Positions 1-6,321 of a stretch of DNA of 10,098 nucleotides are shown piece by piece. Below the pieces are notes generated by a model. The model was not told the DNA's origin, made no database searches, and saw only the letters and a list, made by a program, of their open reading frames with translations. This stretch comes from an uncultured Bacilli bacterium (GTDB lineage Bacteria; Bacillota_I; Bacilli_A; RF39; UBA660). Each line of letters begins with the position of its first letter. Position 1 is the first letter of the stretch. The stretch spans positions 1 to 10,098 of the forward strand of contig CANROY010000041.1 of NCBI GenBank assembly GCA_947632355.1. Reading direction: 5' to 3'. Position numbers and translations under genes: made by a program.

Positions 1-389
1 TCTTGTTCTTCTTCATTTGTTACTCTATTGGTTAACTTTACTTTATTATTTCCATCCACGCTTGTTGCTATATTACTAGCATCTATTGTGCTTCCATCTT
101 CTACTCTCAAGTGTATTTCATAATCTACTCCTACTCCACATTCATTGGTTAATTTAAATGTATAAGGTGTTGATGCTTGTCCTGTTTCATCTGTTACAGG
201 GTAGGCATGATGCAATGTTATTCCTTCACTTTCTTCTTTCATTTCGAGTTTGATACAATCGGTTCCTAGTACATTAACTTCTCTTTCTTCTTTATTAAGT
301 TTTATATAAGCATAACTTGTGCTTACAATTAGAACTAATAATAAAATACTTCCTATAAGTCCATATATCGTTTTTTCTTTTTGCTTCAT
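1..389 (-). CDS. Membrane-anchored exported protein, 3' end cut by window
   Basis: This reading frame is open from an ATG at 389 to the window edge and shows 129 residues. A short lysine-rich start is followed by one hydrophobic segment (about residues 9-27) ending in STSYAY, which could be an uncleaved anchor or a signal peptide cut after SYA. After it comes a charged stretch, KEEREVNVLGTDC, and then a beta-rich extracellular-looking part with ITLHHAYPVTDETG and TPYTFKLTNEC. An A/G-rich ribosome binding site (AAAGGAAG) precedes the ATG. The layout resembles TasA/camelysin-like secreted proteins of Bacillota, but I cannot assign a named family. The N-terminal module resembles that of the exported protein at the right edge of the window. 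It diverges from an Xre-type regulator whose probable operators overlap its promoter, so repression by that regulator is likely. Function is unknown. Confidence 0.75.
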   Translation of the reverse strand, partial: MKQKEKTIYGLIGSILLLVLIVSTSYAYIKLNKEEREVNVLGTDCIKLEMKEESEGITLHHAYPVTDETGQASTPYTFKLTNECGVGVDYEIHLRVEDGSTIDASNIATSVDGNNKVKLTNRVTNEEEQ

Positions 390-405
390 TTTTGCTTCCT
401 TTCTC

Positions 406-481
406 ATACACCACTTGTGGTTTATTTTAATTTATTATACACCATATGTGGTTTTTATTCAATACATAGTTTTTGGTGTAT
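406..481. promoter_or_regulatory. Operator array for the divergent Xre-type regulator
   Basis: Two near-identical 18-mers, ATACACCACTTGTGGTTT (406-423) and ATACACCATATGTGGTTT (437-454), are spaced 31 bp apart, about three helical turns. Each contains a palindrome: ACCAC-TT-GTGGT is perfect and ACCAT-AT-GTGGT has one mismatch. A third, inverted half-site GGTGTAT lies at 475-481, closer to the regulator gene. They surround the leftward promoter and lie upstream of the regulator, so the simplest reading is cooperative binding by that regulator with autoregulation. Sequence symmetry is seen directly; the binding partner is inferred. Confidence 0.65.
434..462 (-). promoter_or_regulatory. Sigma-A-type promoter of the left exported protein
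   Basis: On the minus strand there is TTGAAT (457-462), a 17-bp spacer and a perfect TATAAT (434-439). This would start transcription near 427, about 38 bases before the ATG at 389. One operator palindrome (441-452) lies inside the spacer and another (410-421) lies just past the start point, which is the expected geometry for repression. Confidence 0.75.
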
Positions 482-507
482 GAGAAAATGACACTAGAGG
501 TGGAACT

Positions 508-753
508 ATGAATATAGAAAGGCTTAAAGAAATAAGAGAAGATAAAGATTATTATCAAAAAGATATTGCCAAAGTTTTAAATATTCCACAACAAAACTAT
601 TCTAGATATGAACTAGGAATTGTTGCTATGCCTATTGAAAAATACGCTCGTCTTGCAGAGTTTTATAATACAAGCATTGACTACTTAGTTGGTTTAACAA
701 ATGAAAGAAAACCTTATCCTAAAAAAGAGTCAAAAAAAAGAAAGACAGATTAG
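508..753 (+). CDS. Xre/Cro-CI family transcriptional regulator, 81 aa
   Basis: This small DNA-binding protein consists of little more than an HTH_3 domain. The helix-turn-helix is at about residues 17-38 (QKDIAKVLNIPQQNYSRYELG), followed by the usual helices with MPIEKYARLAEFYNTSIDYLVG, which match the conserved family pattern. A basic tail (KKESKKRKTD) ends the protein. A strong ribosome binding site (GAGGTG, 497-502) sits 5 bases before the ATG. It is the only plus-strand gene in the window and diverges from the exported-protein gene on the left, with palindromic operators between them, so it probably represses that gene and itself. Its stop overlaps the stop of the convergent cysteine-rich gene by 4 bp, and no clear terminator is seen there. 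I could not assign a good promoter for it. Such regulators are common in both phage and chromosomal contexts; nothing here shows a prophage. Confidence 0.93.
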   Translation: MNIERLKEIREDKDYYQKDIAKVLNIPQQNYSRYELGIVAMPIEKYARLAEFYNTSIDYLVGLTNERKPYPKKESKKRKTD

Positions 754-998
754 TTGTTAAAAACACAACCACCTGTCCATATGCGATTATCTTCTTTATC
801 AAACAAACTACATTCACTACAAACTTTTTGATTGCCCTCCATTGTACACTTTTCACAAACGGCACTTTTGCATTCGTTTGTATTGACTTTGCACAATGGT
901 TTTGCTTTTCTTAAATAGCAAAGAAGACTAATACTTACGATTAGCAAGAAGAGAAAAAGAAAAAGCAAAAACTTTTTTAACGAAATTTCCTTATTCAT
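750..998 (-). CDS. Small cysteine-rich membrane-anchored protein, 82 aa
   Basis: I place the start at the ATG at 998 because a perfect GGAGG (1007-1011) lies 8 bases upstream. A longer frame from a TTG at 1013 would start inside that site. The product has a short charged N-terminus, a strongly hydrophobic segment (about residues 9-27) and then a polar part of about 50 residues. That part carries seven cysteines, including CEKC and CSEC pairs, and ends in TGGCVFNN. The paired cysteines could bind a metal or form disulfides on the outer face of the membrane; neither is shown. It is the last gene of a tight minus-strand operon, one base after the 30-residue peptide gene. I do not recognise the family. 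Confidence 0.75.
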   Translation of the reverse strand: MNKEISLKKFLLFLFLFLLIVSISLLCYLRKAKPLCKVNTNECKSAVCEKCTMEGNQKVCSECSLFDKEDNRIWTGGCVFNN

Positions 999-999
999 T

Positions 1000-1092
1000 T
1001 TAGCATCCTCCAAAAAAAAGAATGAATACTTCTACAACCACAATAAGGGATAAAATTGTTATCAGAAAGGCTTGTCCTACTTTTATTTTCAA
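1000..1092 (-). CDS. 30-residue single-span membrane peptide (TTG start)
   Basis: A frame of 30 codons plus TAA fills the gap between the phosphatase-like gene and the cysteine-rich gene. It starts with TTG one base after the upstream stop and ends one base before the downstream ATG. The peptide begins MKIKVGQAF, continues as an almost unbroken hydrophobic run (LITILSLIVVVEVFILFF) and ends GGC. One glutamate lies within the membrane stretch. An AAGGG about 9 bases before the TTG could serve as ribosome binding site. Its last codons, GGA GGA TGC, double as the ribosome binding site of the next gene. It could be a real small membrane protein, a coupling peptide that carries ribosomes to the next gene, or chance. 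The exact gap filling favours translation. Function is unknown. Confidence 0.5.
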   Translation of the reverse strand: MKIKVGQAFLITILSLIVVVEVFILFFGGC

Positions 1093-1093
1093 C

Positions 1094-1711
1094 TTACATC
1101 ACCCTTCTAAAACCAACACATGTATTTTCATCATAAACAAACTCTATGATATCCATATCGTGGAAAGTTCCATCATAAATCACTTCATCGTGATAATCCA
1201 AAATTAAATGATCATACAAGTTATATCCTTTATTACAGTACTTCGTTAATAAACTTAAAAGAGCAATATTATGCGTTACAATTAAAATGTTGTTATCAGA
1301 CGATAATAGAATATCCAATAAAAAATCTTCCATTCGTTTTTGTACTTCATAAATGGATTCGCCGTTTTCTAACTTATAGTTAAAATCGTGTTCTTGCATC
1401 CCTTTTAAATAACGAAATTCATTACTTCCTAAATTACCAACCAATCTTTCATCTAAACGTTTATCAATCAAAACATCTAACTTTTTCTCTTCTGCCATAT
1501 ACTTTGCGGTATTAATAGCACTTGTATAACTAGAAGCATAAATTGCATCTATTTTTTCAAATTCTTTTCTATGCACTAAAGATTTGGCTAGTTCTTCTCC
1601 TTTAACACTCAAAATCGTTTGTTTTCTTGCCTCTTCAAAAGAAGTTTCTTTAGGATAAACTACTTTTAACGGGCTCATTAAGTTATTACTTACAAAATAA
1701 ATATGTTTCAT
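1094..1711 (-). CDS. Histidine-phosphatase-fold protein lacking the RHG motif
   Basis: The 205-residue product follows the phosphoglycerate-mutase/histidine phosphatase layout. It opens with a first strand IYFV, then has IDAIYASSYTSAINTA (54-69), RLDER (85-89), ENGES (115-119) with the helix EVQKRMEDFL, and NILIVTHN with a histidine at 147. In active members the first strand runs into RHG, whose histidine carries the phosphate; here those positions read SNN (8-10). The second pocket arginine, normally in an SxLxRAxxTA motif, is also replaced (Ser64). The acid-loop glutamate (E88) and second histidine (H147) remain. It is therefore probably a pseudoenzyme or has changed function, although the frame is intact. 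The ATG overlaps the stop of the membrane exporter gene upstream (ATGA), and GGGAGAG serves as ribosome binding site, so the two are translationally coupled. Confidence 0.85.
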   Translation of the reverse strand: MKHIYFVSNNLMSPLKVVYPKETSFEEARKQTILSVKGEELAKSLVHRKEFEKIDAIYASSYTSAINTAKYMAEEKKLDVLIDKRLDERLVGNLGSNEFRYLKGMQEHDFNYKLENGESIYEVQKRMEDFLLDILLSSDNNILIVTHNIALLSLLTKYCNKGYNLYDHLILDYHDEVIYDGTFHDMDIIEFVYDENTCVGFRRVM

Positions 1712-2220
1712 AAGACTCTCCCAATAATTCCATAAGAGACAAAAAGCATAATGATACCTGCTAAAATGACTCCTAAAAGTGCTGCAAGTAGAGATTTTTT
1801 CTTATCCATATTTAGAAGTGCTGCAATCAAGCATCCCATCCAAGCACCTGTCCCTGGTAGTGGAATACCAACAAATAAGAATAAACCAATATATTTTAAA
1901 TTTTCTATTTTTTTTTGTTTCGAATGAGCTTTTTCTTCACACCAAATAACAACTTTTCCTAAATGTTTTAGTTTACGCATAGCACGAAATAATGGATTAA
2001 TAAACCATAAGATAAACGGAATTGGTAAAATATTTCCAATAAAACAAAGTAAGAAACTTTGCCACATAGGTAATCCTAGTAAACTAGCAGCAATAAGACC
2101 TCCTCTTAATTCAAGAATAGGCATTAAACTAATCAAAAAAACAATTACATATTTTCCAAATAGAGTTCCTGTGATACCACCAAATAAAGAAACAAAAAAG
2201 TGAGCGAGTTTCTGGGTCAT
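1708..2220 (-). CDS. Small multidrug-export-type membrane protein (COG2426 / PF06695)
   Basis: This is a 170-residue integral membrane protein. The hydrophobic segments lie near residues 22-38, 41-50, 54-75, 111-137 and 143-168, with a basic cytoplasmic loop around 80-110. Family hallmarks are visible: ILELRGGLIAASLLG (35-49) and GIPLPGTGAWMG (118-129), two re-entrant-type motifs shared with this family and reminiscent of DedA proteins. The family is annotated as a putative small multidrug exporter, but its substrate is generally not established. The ATG at 2220 follows a strong AGGAGG (2227-2233). It is the first gene of the operon that continues with the phosphatase-like protein, the membrane peptide and the cysteine-rich protein, and has its own promoter upstream. 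Three of the four products are membrane proteins, which suggests a shared envelope role; that is inference. Confidence 0.88.
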   Translation of the reverse strand: MTQKLAHFFVSLFGGITGTLFGKYVIVFLISLMPILELRGGLIAASLLGLPMWQSFLLCFIGNILPIPFILWFINPLFRAMRKLKHLGKVVIWCEEKAHSKQKKIENLKYIGLFLFVGIPLPGTGAWMGCLIAALLNMDKKKSLLAALLGVILAGIIMLFVSYGIIGRVL

Positions 2221-2268
2221 AAATTTTCCTCCTTTTTAAATGTAATCTTTATTCTCTTAATTATTACT

Positions 2269-2297
2269 ATTTTATCATAAATTCTATAAGATGAAAA
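2269..2297 (-). promoter_or_regulatory. Extended -10 promoter of the four-gene membrane operon
   Basis: On the minus strand TAAAAT (2269-2274) is preceded by TGA, giving an extended -10 (TGnTAAAAT). A weak -35, TTTTCA (2292-2297), lies 17 bp upstream. It is about 50 bases before the start codon at 2220 and just downstream of the terminator of the previous gene. The leader is short and AT-rich with no obvious structure. Confidence 0.5.
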
Positions 2298-2298
2298 A

Positions 2299-2329
2299 TA
2301 AAAAAATTATTTCGTTTGTTTGAAATAAC
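2299..2329 (-). terminator. Intrinsic terminator of the 81-residue gene
   Basis: On the minus strand the stem GTTATTTC / GAAATAAT (2322-2329 with 2306-2313) closes an 8-base loop and is followed by a U-rich run (2299-2306). It begins 3 bases after the stop codon. The plus strand also has a T-run after the hairpin, so it could work in both directions. Confidence 0.7.
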
Positions 2330-2332
2330 TTT

Positions 2333-2578
2333 TTATTTTTTAATAGATAATGCACGTTCATAAACAAAGTTTTGTAGTTCTTCATGAAATTCCGTAAACG
2401 CCTCATACAGAAAAGAATCTTCTATACTTTCTTCAAATGTTTTTAAAGAATTCAAAACTTGCTTGTCATTTTCTTTTACTATGTAAGGCAAATCAACAAG
2501 TAAACCCGTTGCTAGTCCTAATAAAAATGCTTTTCCTAGTAAAAGTTTTTTCTTCGTTGCAGGTATATCTTTTTCCAT
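2333..2578 (-). CDS. Hypothetical small protein with N-terminal hydrophobic segment, 81 aa
   Basis: I choose the ATG at 2578, because GAGGTGGG (2582-2589) is correctly placed just upstream. An ATG-like start farther upstream (2626) would lie in the promoter. The product begins MEKDIPATKKK, followed by a hydrophobic stretch (about residues 12-34, LLLGKAFLLGLATGLLVDLP) that may anchor it in the membrane. The rest is an acidic, helix-forming part rich in Glu and Phe (FEESIEDSFLYEAFTEFHEE) with a basic end, KK. It has its own promoter and terminator and so is a single-gene unit between pheT and the exporter operon. I do not recognise the family; the hydrophobic N-terminus plus amphipathic tail is the only hint. 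Confidence 0.7.
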   Translation of the reverse strand: MEKDIPATKKKLLLGKAFLLGLATGLLVDLPYIVKENDKQVLNSLKTFEESIEDSFLYEAFTEFHEELQNFVYERALSIKK

Positions 2579-2597
2579 AAACCCACCTCTTACTTGT

Positions 2598-2626
2598 ATT
2601 TTAGTACAAGAACAGAAAAAAAGCAA
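2598..2626 (-). promoter_or_regulatory. Promoter of the 81-residue gene
   Basis: On the minus strand TTGCTT (2621-2626), a 17-bp spacer and TAAAAT (2598-2603) form a plausible sigma-A promoter, about 20-30 bases before the ATG at 2578. Its -35 box sits inside the U-tract of the pheT terminator. Confidence 0.55.
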
Positions 2627-2642
2627 ATTCTATTATAGAACT
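2614..2642 (-). terminator. Intrinsic terminator of pheS-pheT
   Basis: On the minus strand the 7-bp stem AGTTCTA / TAGAATT (one G-U pair, 3-base loop; 2636-2642 with 2626-2632) is followed by TGCTTTTTTT. The stem begins right at the pheT stop codon. It is AT-rich and may be leaky. Confidence 0.55.
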
Positions 2643-5014
2643 TACTTATCTCTTAATTGGGCATTAAAGGTTGCTTCAATCTGTTTAATAATAGCATTAA
2701 AGACTTCCATAACTTCTTCCTCTTCCAAAGTTCTTGTTTCATCTTTAAAGTTCAACTTATAAGCAATCGATTTTTTACCACTCGCAATTTCCGGATATAA
2801 ATCGAAAACTTCACAACTTGAAAGTATTCTTTTTCCGGTATGAACAATTTCTTTTTTAATACTTTCACTATCCACATCATTTGCTACAACAAAAGCAACA
2901 TCTTTTACAATTTCTGGATATTTACTTGCTTCTTTAAATTTAATTGGTTTAATGGTTGCTTCATATAAAGCGTTCATATTCAGTTCACAAACATAAACTT
3001 CTTCTTTTTTGATATTCGGATGAATTCGACCAATTACCCCAATACGTTCTCTATCTAAATAGATACTAGCACAAATACCCGGATGCAAATCCACAATCTC
3101 TTCTCTTACGAAAGAAATTCTATTTTTAAAACCTAAATACTCTAATAAATTCTCAACAATTCCTTTTAGTAAGTAGAAATCTACTTTGATATTGATACGT
3201 TGCCATTCATTGGTAAGATAACTTCCTTTCATAAGGATAGCAACTTTTGTTGTTTCTTTAAAATCGGTATCATAAGTTTTTGCAATTTCATAAATGTTTA
3301 CATCTTTTACATTTCTTTTTTTGTTATATTCATAGGTATTCAATAAAGATGGTAAAAGACTTGTACGAACAATACTTTTATCAACACTCATAGCATTTGG
3401 TAACGTAATTTGTTCTTTAGAATCGTACTTAAAGAGTTTTGCCATATCAGGACTTGTTAAAGTATAGTTTTTGACTTCATTTAAACCAAGCATACGTAAA
3501 CGTTTTGTAATTTCTTTACGTATTTGAACGTCTCCAACATATTCTCCTTTTCTTGTACTAGCAATCGGTAGAGTAGAAACTAAATTTTGATAGCCATAAA
3601 GTCTTCCGATTTCTTCTGCGATATCGTTGACATTTGCATCTATATCTAATCTTCTACTAGGAATGGTTACCGTGAATACTTCTTTTTCTAAAGTATAAGG
3701 AAAACCTAAACGGTCAAGTTCTTTTTCCATATCTTTTGTATCAATCACAATACCAAGCATTTTGTTAACATCTTCTGCTTTAAAGGTAACAAGTTTTGGT
3801 ATTTTATCCACTTTATCGTGCATAACGGTATCTTTTAAGATTGTAGCATTAGCATATTTCTCAAGTAAATGACAAGCACGATTGATCGCCATATTAGTAT
3901 ATTCATAACTTAAACCTTTTCCATAACGAAGAGAGGCTTCACTTTTTAAATTTAAATGACTTGCTGTATTACGAATACTTACTGCATCAAAAATAGCACT
4001 TTCAATTAATATGGTTTTTGTATTTTCATCCACTTCGGTGTTTTCTCCACCCATAACACCAGCAATACACACAGGTTTCTTGCCATCTGTAATCACAATA
4101 TCACTTGATTTTAAGATTCTTTCTTTGCTATCAAGTGTTGTAATCACTTCATCACTTTTAGCATCACGAACTAAAACGGTATCTCCTAACTTATCTTTAT
4201 CAAAGAAATGAAGTGGTTGCCCAAATTCAAGCATGACATAGTTTGAAATATCAACCACATTGTTAATTGGACGCATTCCTGCTGCTGTAAGTCTTTTCTT
4301 GATGAAATCAGGGCTTTCCTTAATTTCCACATTGGTAACCATTTTGGCAAGATAATATGGACACTTCTCCGTCTCAACTTCCAATTTAAAATGATTTTTA
4401 ATAGAGTCATTATCCTCTTTATACTCTAGACTTGGTAAAGTTACTTTTTTATTTAAAACAGAAGCAATTTCATAAGCAAATCCAATATGATAGAAGCAAT
4501 CGTTATTACGATGTTTATGAATATCAAGTTCATAGAGCGTATCATCATAACCTAAGTACTTTAGGGCATCGACACCAACTGGGGCACTTTCATCGACTTC
4601 ATAAATTCCTTTCGAATAGTTTTCTTCTGTTTTTTCTTCAAGTCCAAGTTCAAATAAAGCACAAAGCATACCATTAGATTCTACACCACGTATTTTACTT
4701 TTCTTGATTTCAAAATCTCCTGGAAGTATGGCCCCTGGTAAAGCAACAATTACTTTTAAACCTTTTCGAACATTTGGTGCTCCACAAACAATTTGGTGGG
4801 TTTCTTCTTCATTTACTTTTACATCACATACGTGTAAATGGTCACTATCAGGATGTGGCAAACACTCTAAAACTTCTCCAATTACTAAATGGGCAATATG
4901 ATTGGTAATTACTTTTTCAACATTAATTCCAGCCTTGGTTACTTTAACAGCCAATTCTTTTAAATCTTCTTCTTGAATGTCAACATAATCGCCGACCCAC
5001 TCTAAACTAATCAT
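2642..5014 (-). CDS. pheT: Phenylalanyl-tRNA synthetase, beta subunit
   Basis: The beta subunit of the cytoplasmic (alpha-beta)2 enzyme that charges tRNA-Phe with phenylalanine. I start it at the ATG at 5014 (MISLEWVGDYVD), which follows AAAGGAG; the frame also extends 7 codons to a TTG at 5035 with poor support. This gives 790 residues, normal for bacteria. In order: the N-terminal segment, the EMAP/OB-type tRNA-binding domain (about 40-150; VIGEVLECLPHPDSDHLHVC, IVCGAPNVRKG, KIRGVESNGMLCA), the B3/B4 domain, which includes RPINNVVDISNYVMLEFGQP and in this family hydrolyses misacylated tRNA, the B5 domain (VTFKAEDVNKMLGI), the catalytic-like core with the LPNAMSVDKSIVRTSLLPSL segment, and the C-terminal ferredoxin-like anticodon-binding domain (KYPEIVKDVAFVV to the end). 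It overlaps the pheS stop by 8 bp, so translation is coupled and both genes are under the T-box. A terminator follows directly. Confidence 0.98.
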   Translation of the reverse strand: MISLEWVGDYVDIQEEDLKELAVKVTKAGINVEKVITNHIAHLVIGEVLECLPHPDSDHLHVCDVKVNEEETHQIVCGAPNVRKGLKVIVALPGAILPGDFEIKKSKIRGVESNGMLCALFELGLEEKTEENYSKGIYEVDESAPVGVDALKYLGYDDTLYELDIHKHRNNDCFYHIGFAYEIASVLNKKVTLPSLEYKEDNDSIKNHFKLEVETEKCPYYLAKMVTNVEIKESPDFIKKRLTAAGMRPINNVVDISNYVMLEFGQPLHFFDKDKLGDTVLVRDAKSDEVITTLDSKERILKSSDIVITDGKKPVCIAGVMGGENTEVDENTKTILIESAIFDAVSIRNTASHLNLKSEASLRYGKGLSYEYTNMAINRACHLLEKYANATILKDTVMHDKVDKIPKLVTFKAEDVNKMLGIVIDTKDMEKELDRLGFPYTLEKEVFTVTIPSRRLDIDANVNDIAEEIGRLYGYQNLVSTLPIASTRKGEYVGDVQIRKEITKRLRMLGLNEVKNYTLTSPDMAKLFKYDSKEQITLPNAMSVDKSIVRTSLLPSLLNTYEYNKKRNVKDVNIYEIAKTYDTDFKETTKVAILMKGSYLTNEWQRINIKVDFYLLKGIVENLLEYLGFKNRISFVREEIVDLHPGICASIYLDRERIGVIGRIHPNIKKEEVYVCELNMNALYEATIKPIKFKEASKYPEIVKDVAFVVANDVDSESIKKEIVHTGKRILSSCEVFDLYPEIASGKKSIAYKLNFKDETRTLEEEEVMEVFNAIIKQIEATFNAQLRDK

Positions 5015-6059
5015 TGTTTTTCTCCTTTCTGTCAAAATCTTTGGTTTCTCTTAAATCCGTTTGATAAAATGTACGAATATCATTAATACCATACTTAAGC
5101 ATAGCAAGTCGCTCAGCTCCAAAACCGAAAGCAAATCCGCTCCATACATTTGGGTCATATCCACAGTTTCTTAAAACATTTGGATGCACAATTCCTGCTC
5201 CACTTACCGTTATCCAACCAGTATTTTTACATAAGGAGCAACCTTTTCCTTTACAAGCAAAACAAGAAATATCAGTTTCTACAGAAGGTTCTGTAAATTG
5301 ATAGTAACTTGGACGAAAACGCACTTCACAAGTCGGACCAAACAATTTTTTAAATATGACATCCATTGTTCCTTTTAAATCAGATAAACTAATATTTTTA
5401 TCGACAAGTAATCCTTCAATTTGCATAAATTGATGGGAATGGGTAGCATCATCATCATCTCTACGATACGTTTTCCCAGGACAAATCATACGAATCGGTT
5501 TATCACCACCGGCCGCAAGCATCGTTCTTGCTTGAACTGGAGAAGTTTGACTACGTAATAAGATTTCTTCCTCTTGTATATAGAAAGTATCTTGTGCATC
5601 TCTTGCTGGATGTCCTTTTGGAATATTTAAAAGTTCAAAGTTGTATTTATCTTCTTCTATTTCCGGTCCATCCACAACATCATAGCCCATAGACATACAA
5701 ATTGCTTCTATTTCTTCAATAATATGCTCTAAAATATTTGGTGAACCCATAGGAATTTTTACTCCCGGTAATGTAATATCTATTTTTTCACTTTCTAGTT
5801 TTTCTTTAATCTCTTGTTCTTCATAATACTTTATTTTTTCTTCTATTTTCGAAGTAATTTCATTTTTTAACTCATTTAAAACTTTTCCAAATTCCTTTTT
5901 CTCTTCTTGTGCTAATTCCTTTAAATGATTGGTAAGTTCACTAATCGGTCCTTTTTTACCTAAATACATCACTTTTAAATCATTAATTTCTTTTAAATTT
6001 GTACTTTTTAAAATACTTTCTAATGCTTCTTCTTTTAAAGCATTTACTTTCTCTTTCAT
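5007..6059 (-). CDS. pheS: Phenylalanyl-tRNA synthetase, alpha subunit
   Basis: The catalytic alpha subunit, 350 residues, is full length for the family. The N-terminal coiled-coil arm (about 1-90), which reaches for tRNA, is rich in Lys/Glu heptads. The class II core follows: motif 1 region around GSPNILEHIIEEIE, GHPARDAQDTFY (149-160), motif 2 YRRDDDDATHSHQFMQIEG (198-216), and motif 3 GFGAERLAMLKYGINDIR (312-329). A cysteine cluster (C266, C269, C274, C277; CFACKGKGCSLCKNTGW) is a known insertion in many PheS proteins and could bind zinc. The ATG at 6059 has a strong AAGGAGG upstream. The gene is led by a T-box riboswitch and followed by overlapping pheT, so expression should rise when uncharged tRNA-Phe accumulates. 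Confidence 0.98.
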   Translation of the reverse strand: MKEKVNALKEEALESILKSTNLKEINDLKVMYLGKKGPISELTNHLKELAQEEKKEFGKVLNELKNEITSKIEEKIKYYEEQEIKEKLESEKIDITLPGVKIPMGSPNILEHIIEEIEAICMSMGYDVVDGPEIEEDKYNFELLNIPKGHPARDAQDTFYIQEEEILLRSQTSPVQARTMLAAGGDKPIRMICPGKTYRRDDDDATHSHQFMQIEGLLVDKNISLSDLKGTMDVIFKKLFGPTCEVRFRPSYYQFTEPSVETDISCFACKGKGCSLCKNTGWITVSGAGIVHPNVLRNCGYDPNVWSGFAFGFGAERLAMLKYGINDIRTFYQTDLRETKDFDRKEKNND

Positions 6060-6080
6060 CTTTCTTCCTCCTTATAAATT

Positions 6081-6107
6081 AAAAAAGCCCCTTACATATT
6101 GTAAGGG
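6081..6107 (-). terminator. T-box-controlled terminator
   Basis: On the minus strand the perfect 7-bp stem CCCTTAC / GTAAGGG (6101-6107 with 6089-6095) closes a 5-base loop and is followed by GCTTTTTT. The 5' arm overlaps the CGUCCC element needed for the antiterminator, so the two structures exclude each other. It lies 21 bases before the pheS ATG, with the ribosome binding site beyond it. Confidence 0.93.
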
Positions 6108-6315
6108 ACGAAAAAACATTTTTCCGCGGTACCACCCAAATTCTAGAAACTTTCTAGCACTCGTGTTTTTCGATTTAACGCATCTTTACGATAAAACTAA
6201 AGCAATTTGAATTTCGTATTTATTTTTTATCTTTAGATAATTTCAGCGTATCTTATCTAATCTCTGTTTGAAGAAAAAATAAATCTACTTAAGGATTGCT
6301 CTCAAACATTTTATT
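6081..6315 (-). ncRNA. T-box riboswitch leader of pheS-pheT (tRNA-Phe sensing)
   Basis: The T-box core GGGTGGTACCGCGG (6124-6137) is present on the minus strand. Its UGGU bulge (6131-6134) would pair with the ACCA end of uncharged tRNA-Phe. Stem I is closed by AGCAAT (6295-6300) with ATTGCT (6201-6206). It contains an AGAGA motif and a distal hairpin TTAGATAA / TTATCTAA. UUC (6209-6211), a phenylalanine codon followed by a purine, lies on the 3' side where the specifier loop belongs. A stem III-like hairpin CTAGAAAGTTTCTAG lies at 6143-6157. The antiterminator would pair GGG of the T-box with CCC of the terminator stem. The specifier assignment is inferred from position and from the gene controlled; a GAA nearby is the alternative. 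Confidence 0.93.
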
Positions 6316-6321
6316 AACATT

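Larger units (their letters stand above)
400..487. repeat. 14-bp perfect inverted repeat flanking the divergent promoter
   Basis: TTTCTCATACACCA (400-413) and its exact reverse complement TGGTGTATGAGAAA (474-487) bracket a 60-bp segment that holds the leftward promoter. The arms overlap operator half-sites but extend 6 bp beyond them. This may be an extended operator. A short invertible promoter is the less likely alternative. Confidence 0.6.

Noticed and set aside
508..753. Xre regulator as a sign of a prophage
   Set aside because: No other phage gene, attachment site or integrase is seen in the window.
1022..1207. Plus-strand frame over the start of the phosphatase-like gene region
   Set aside because: It overlaps two better supported minus-strand genes and has no ribosome binding site.
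1094..1711. Calling the gene an active phosphoglycerate mutase or phosphatase
   Set aside because: The RHG motif and second pocket arginine are missing.
4011..4901. Plus-strand open frames inside pheT
   Set aside because: They lie opposite a clear, complete pheT and have no ribosome binding sites or recognisable protein features.
5015..5035. TTG at 5035 as the pheT start
   Set aside because: The ATG at 5014 has AAAGGAG at the right distance and gives the family-typical N-terminus MISLEW.
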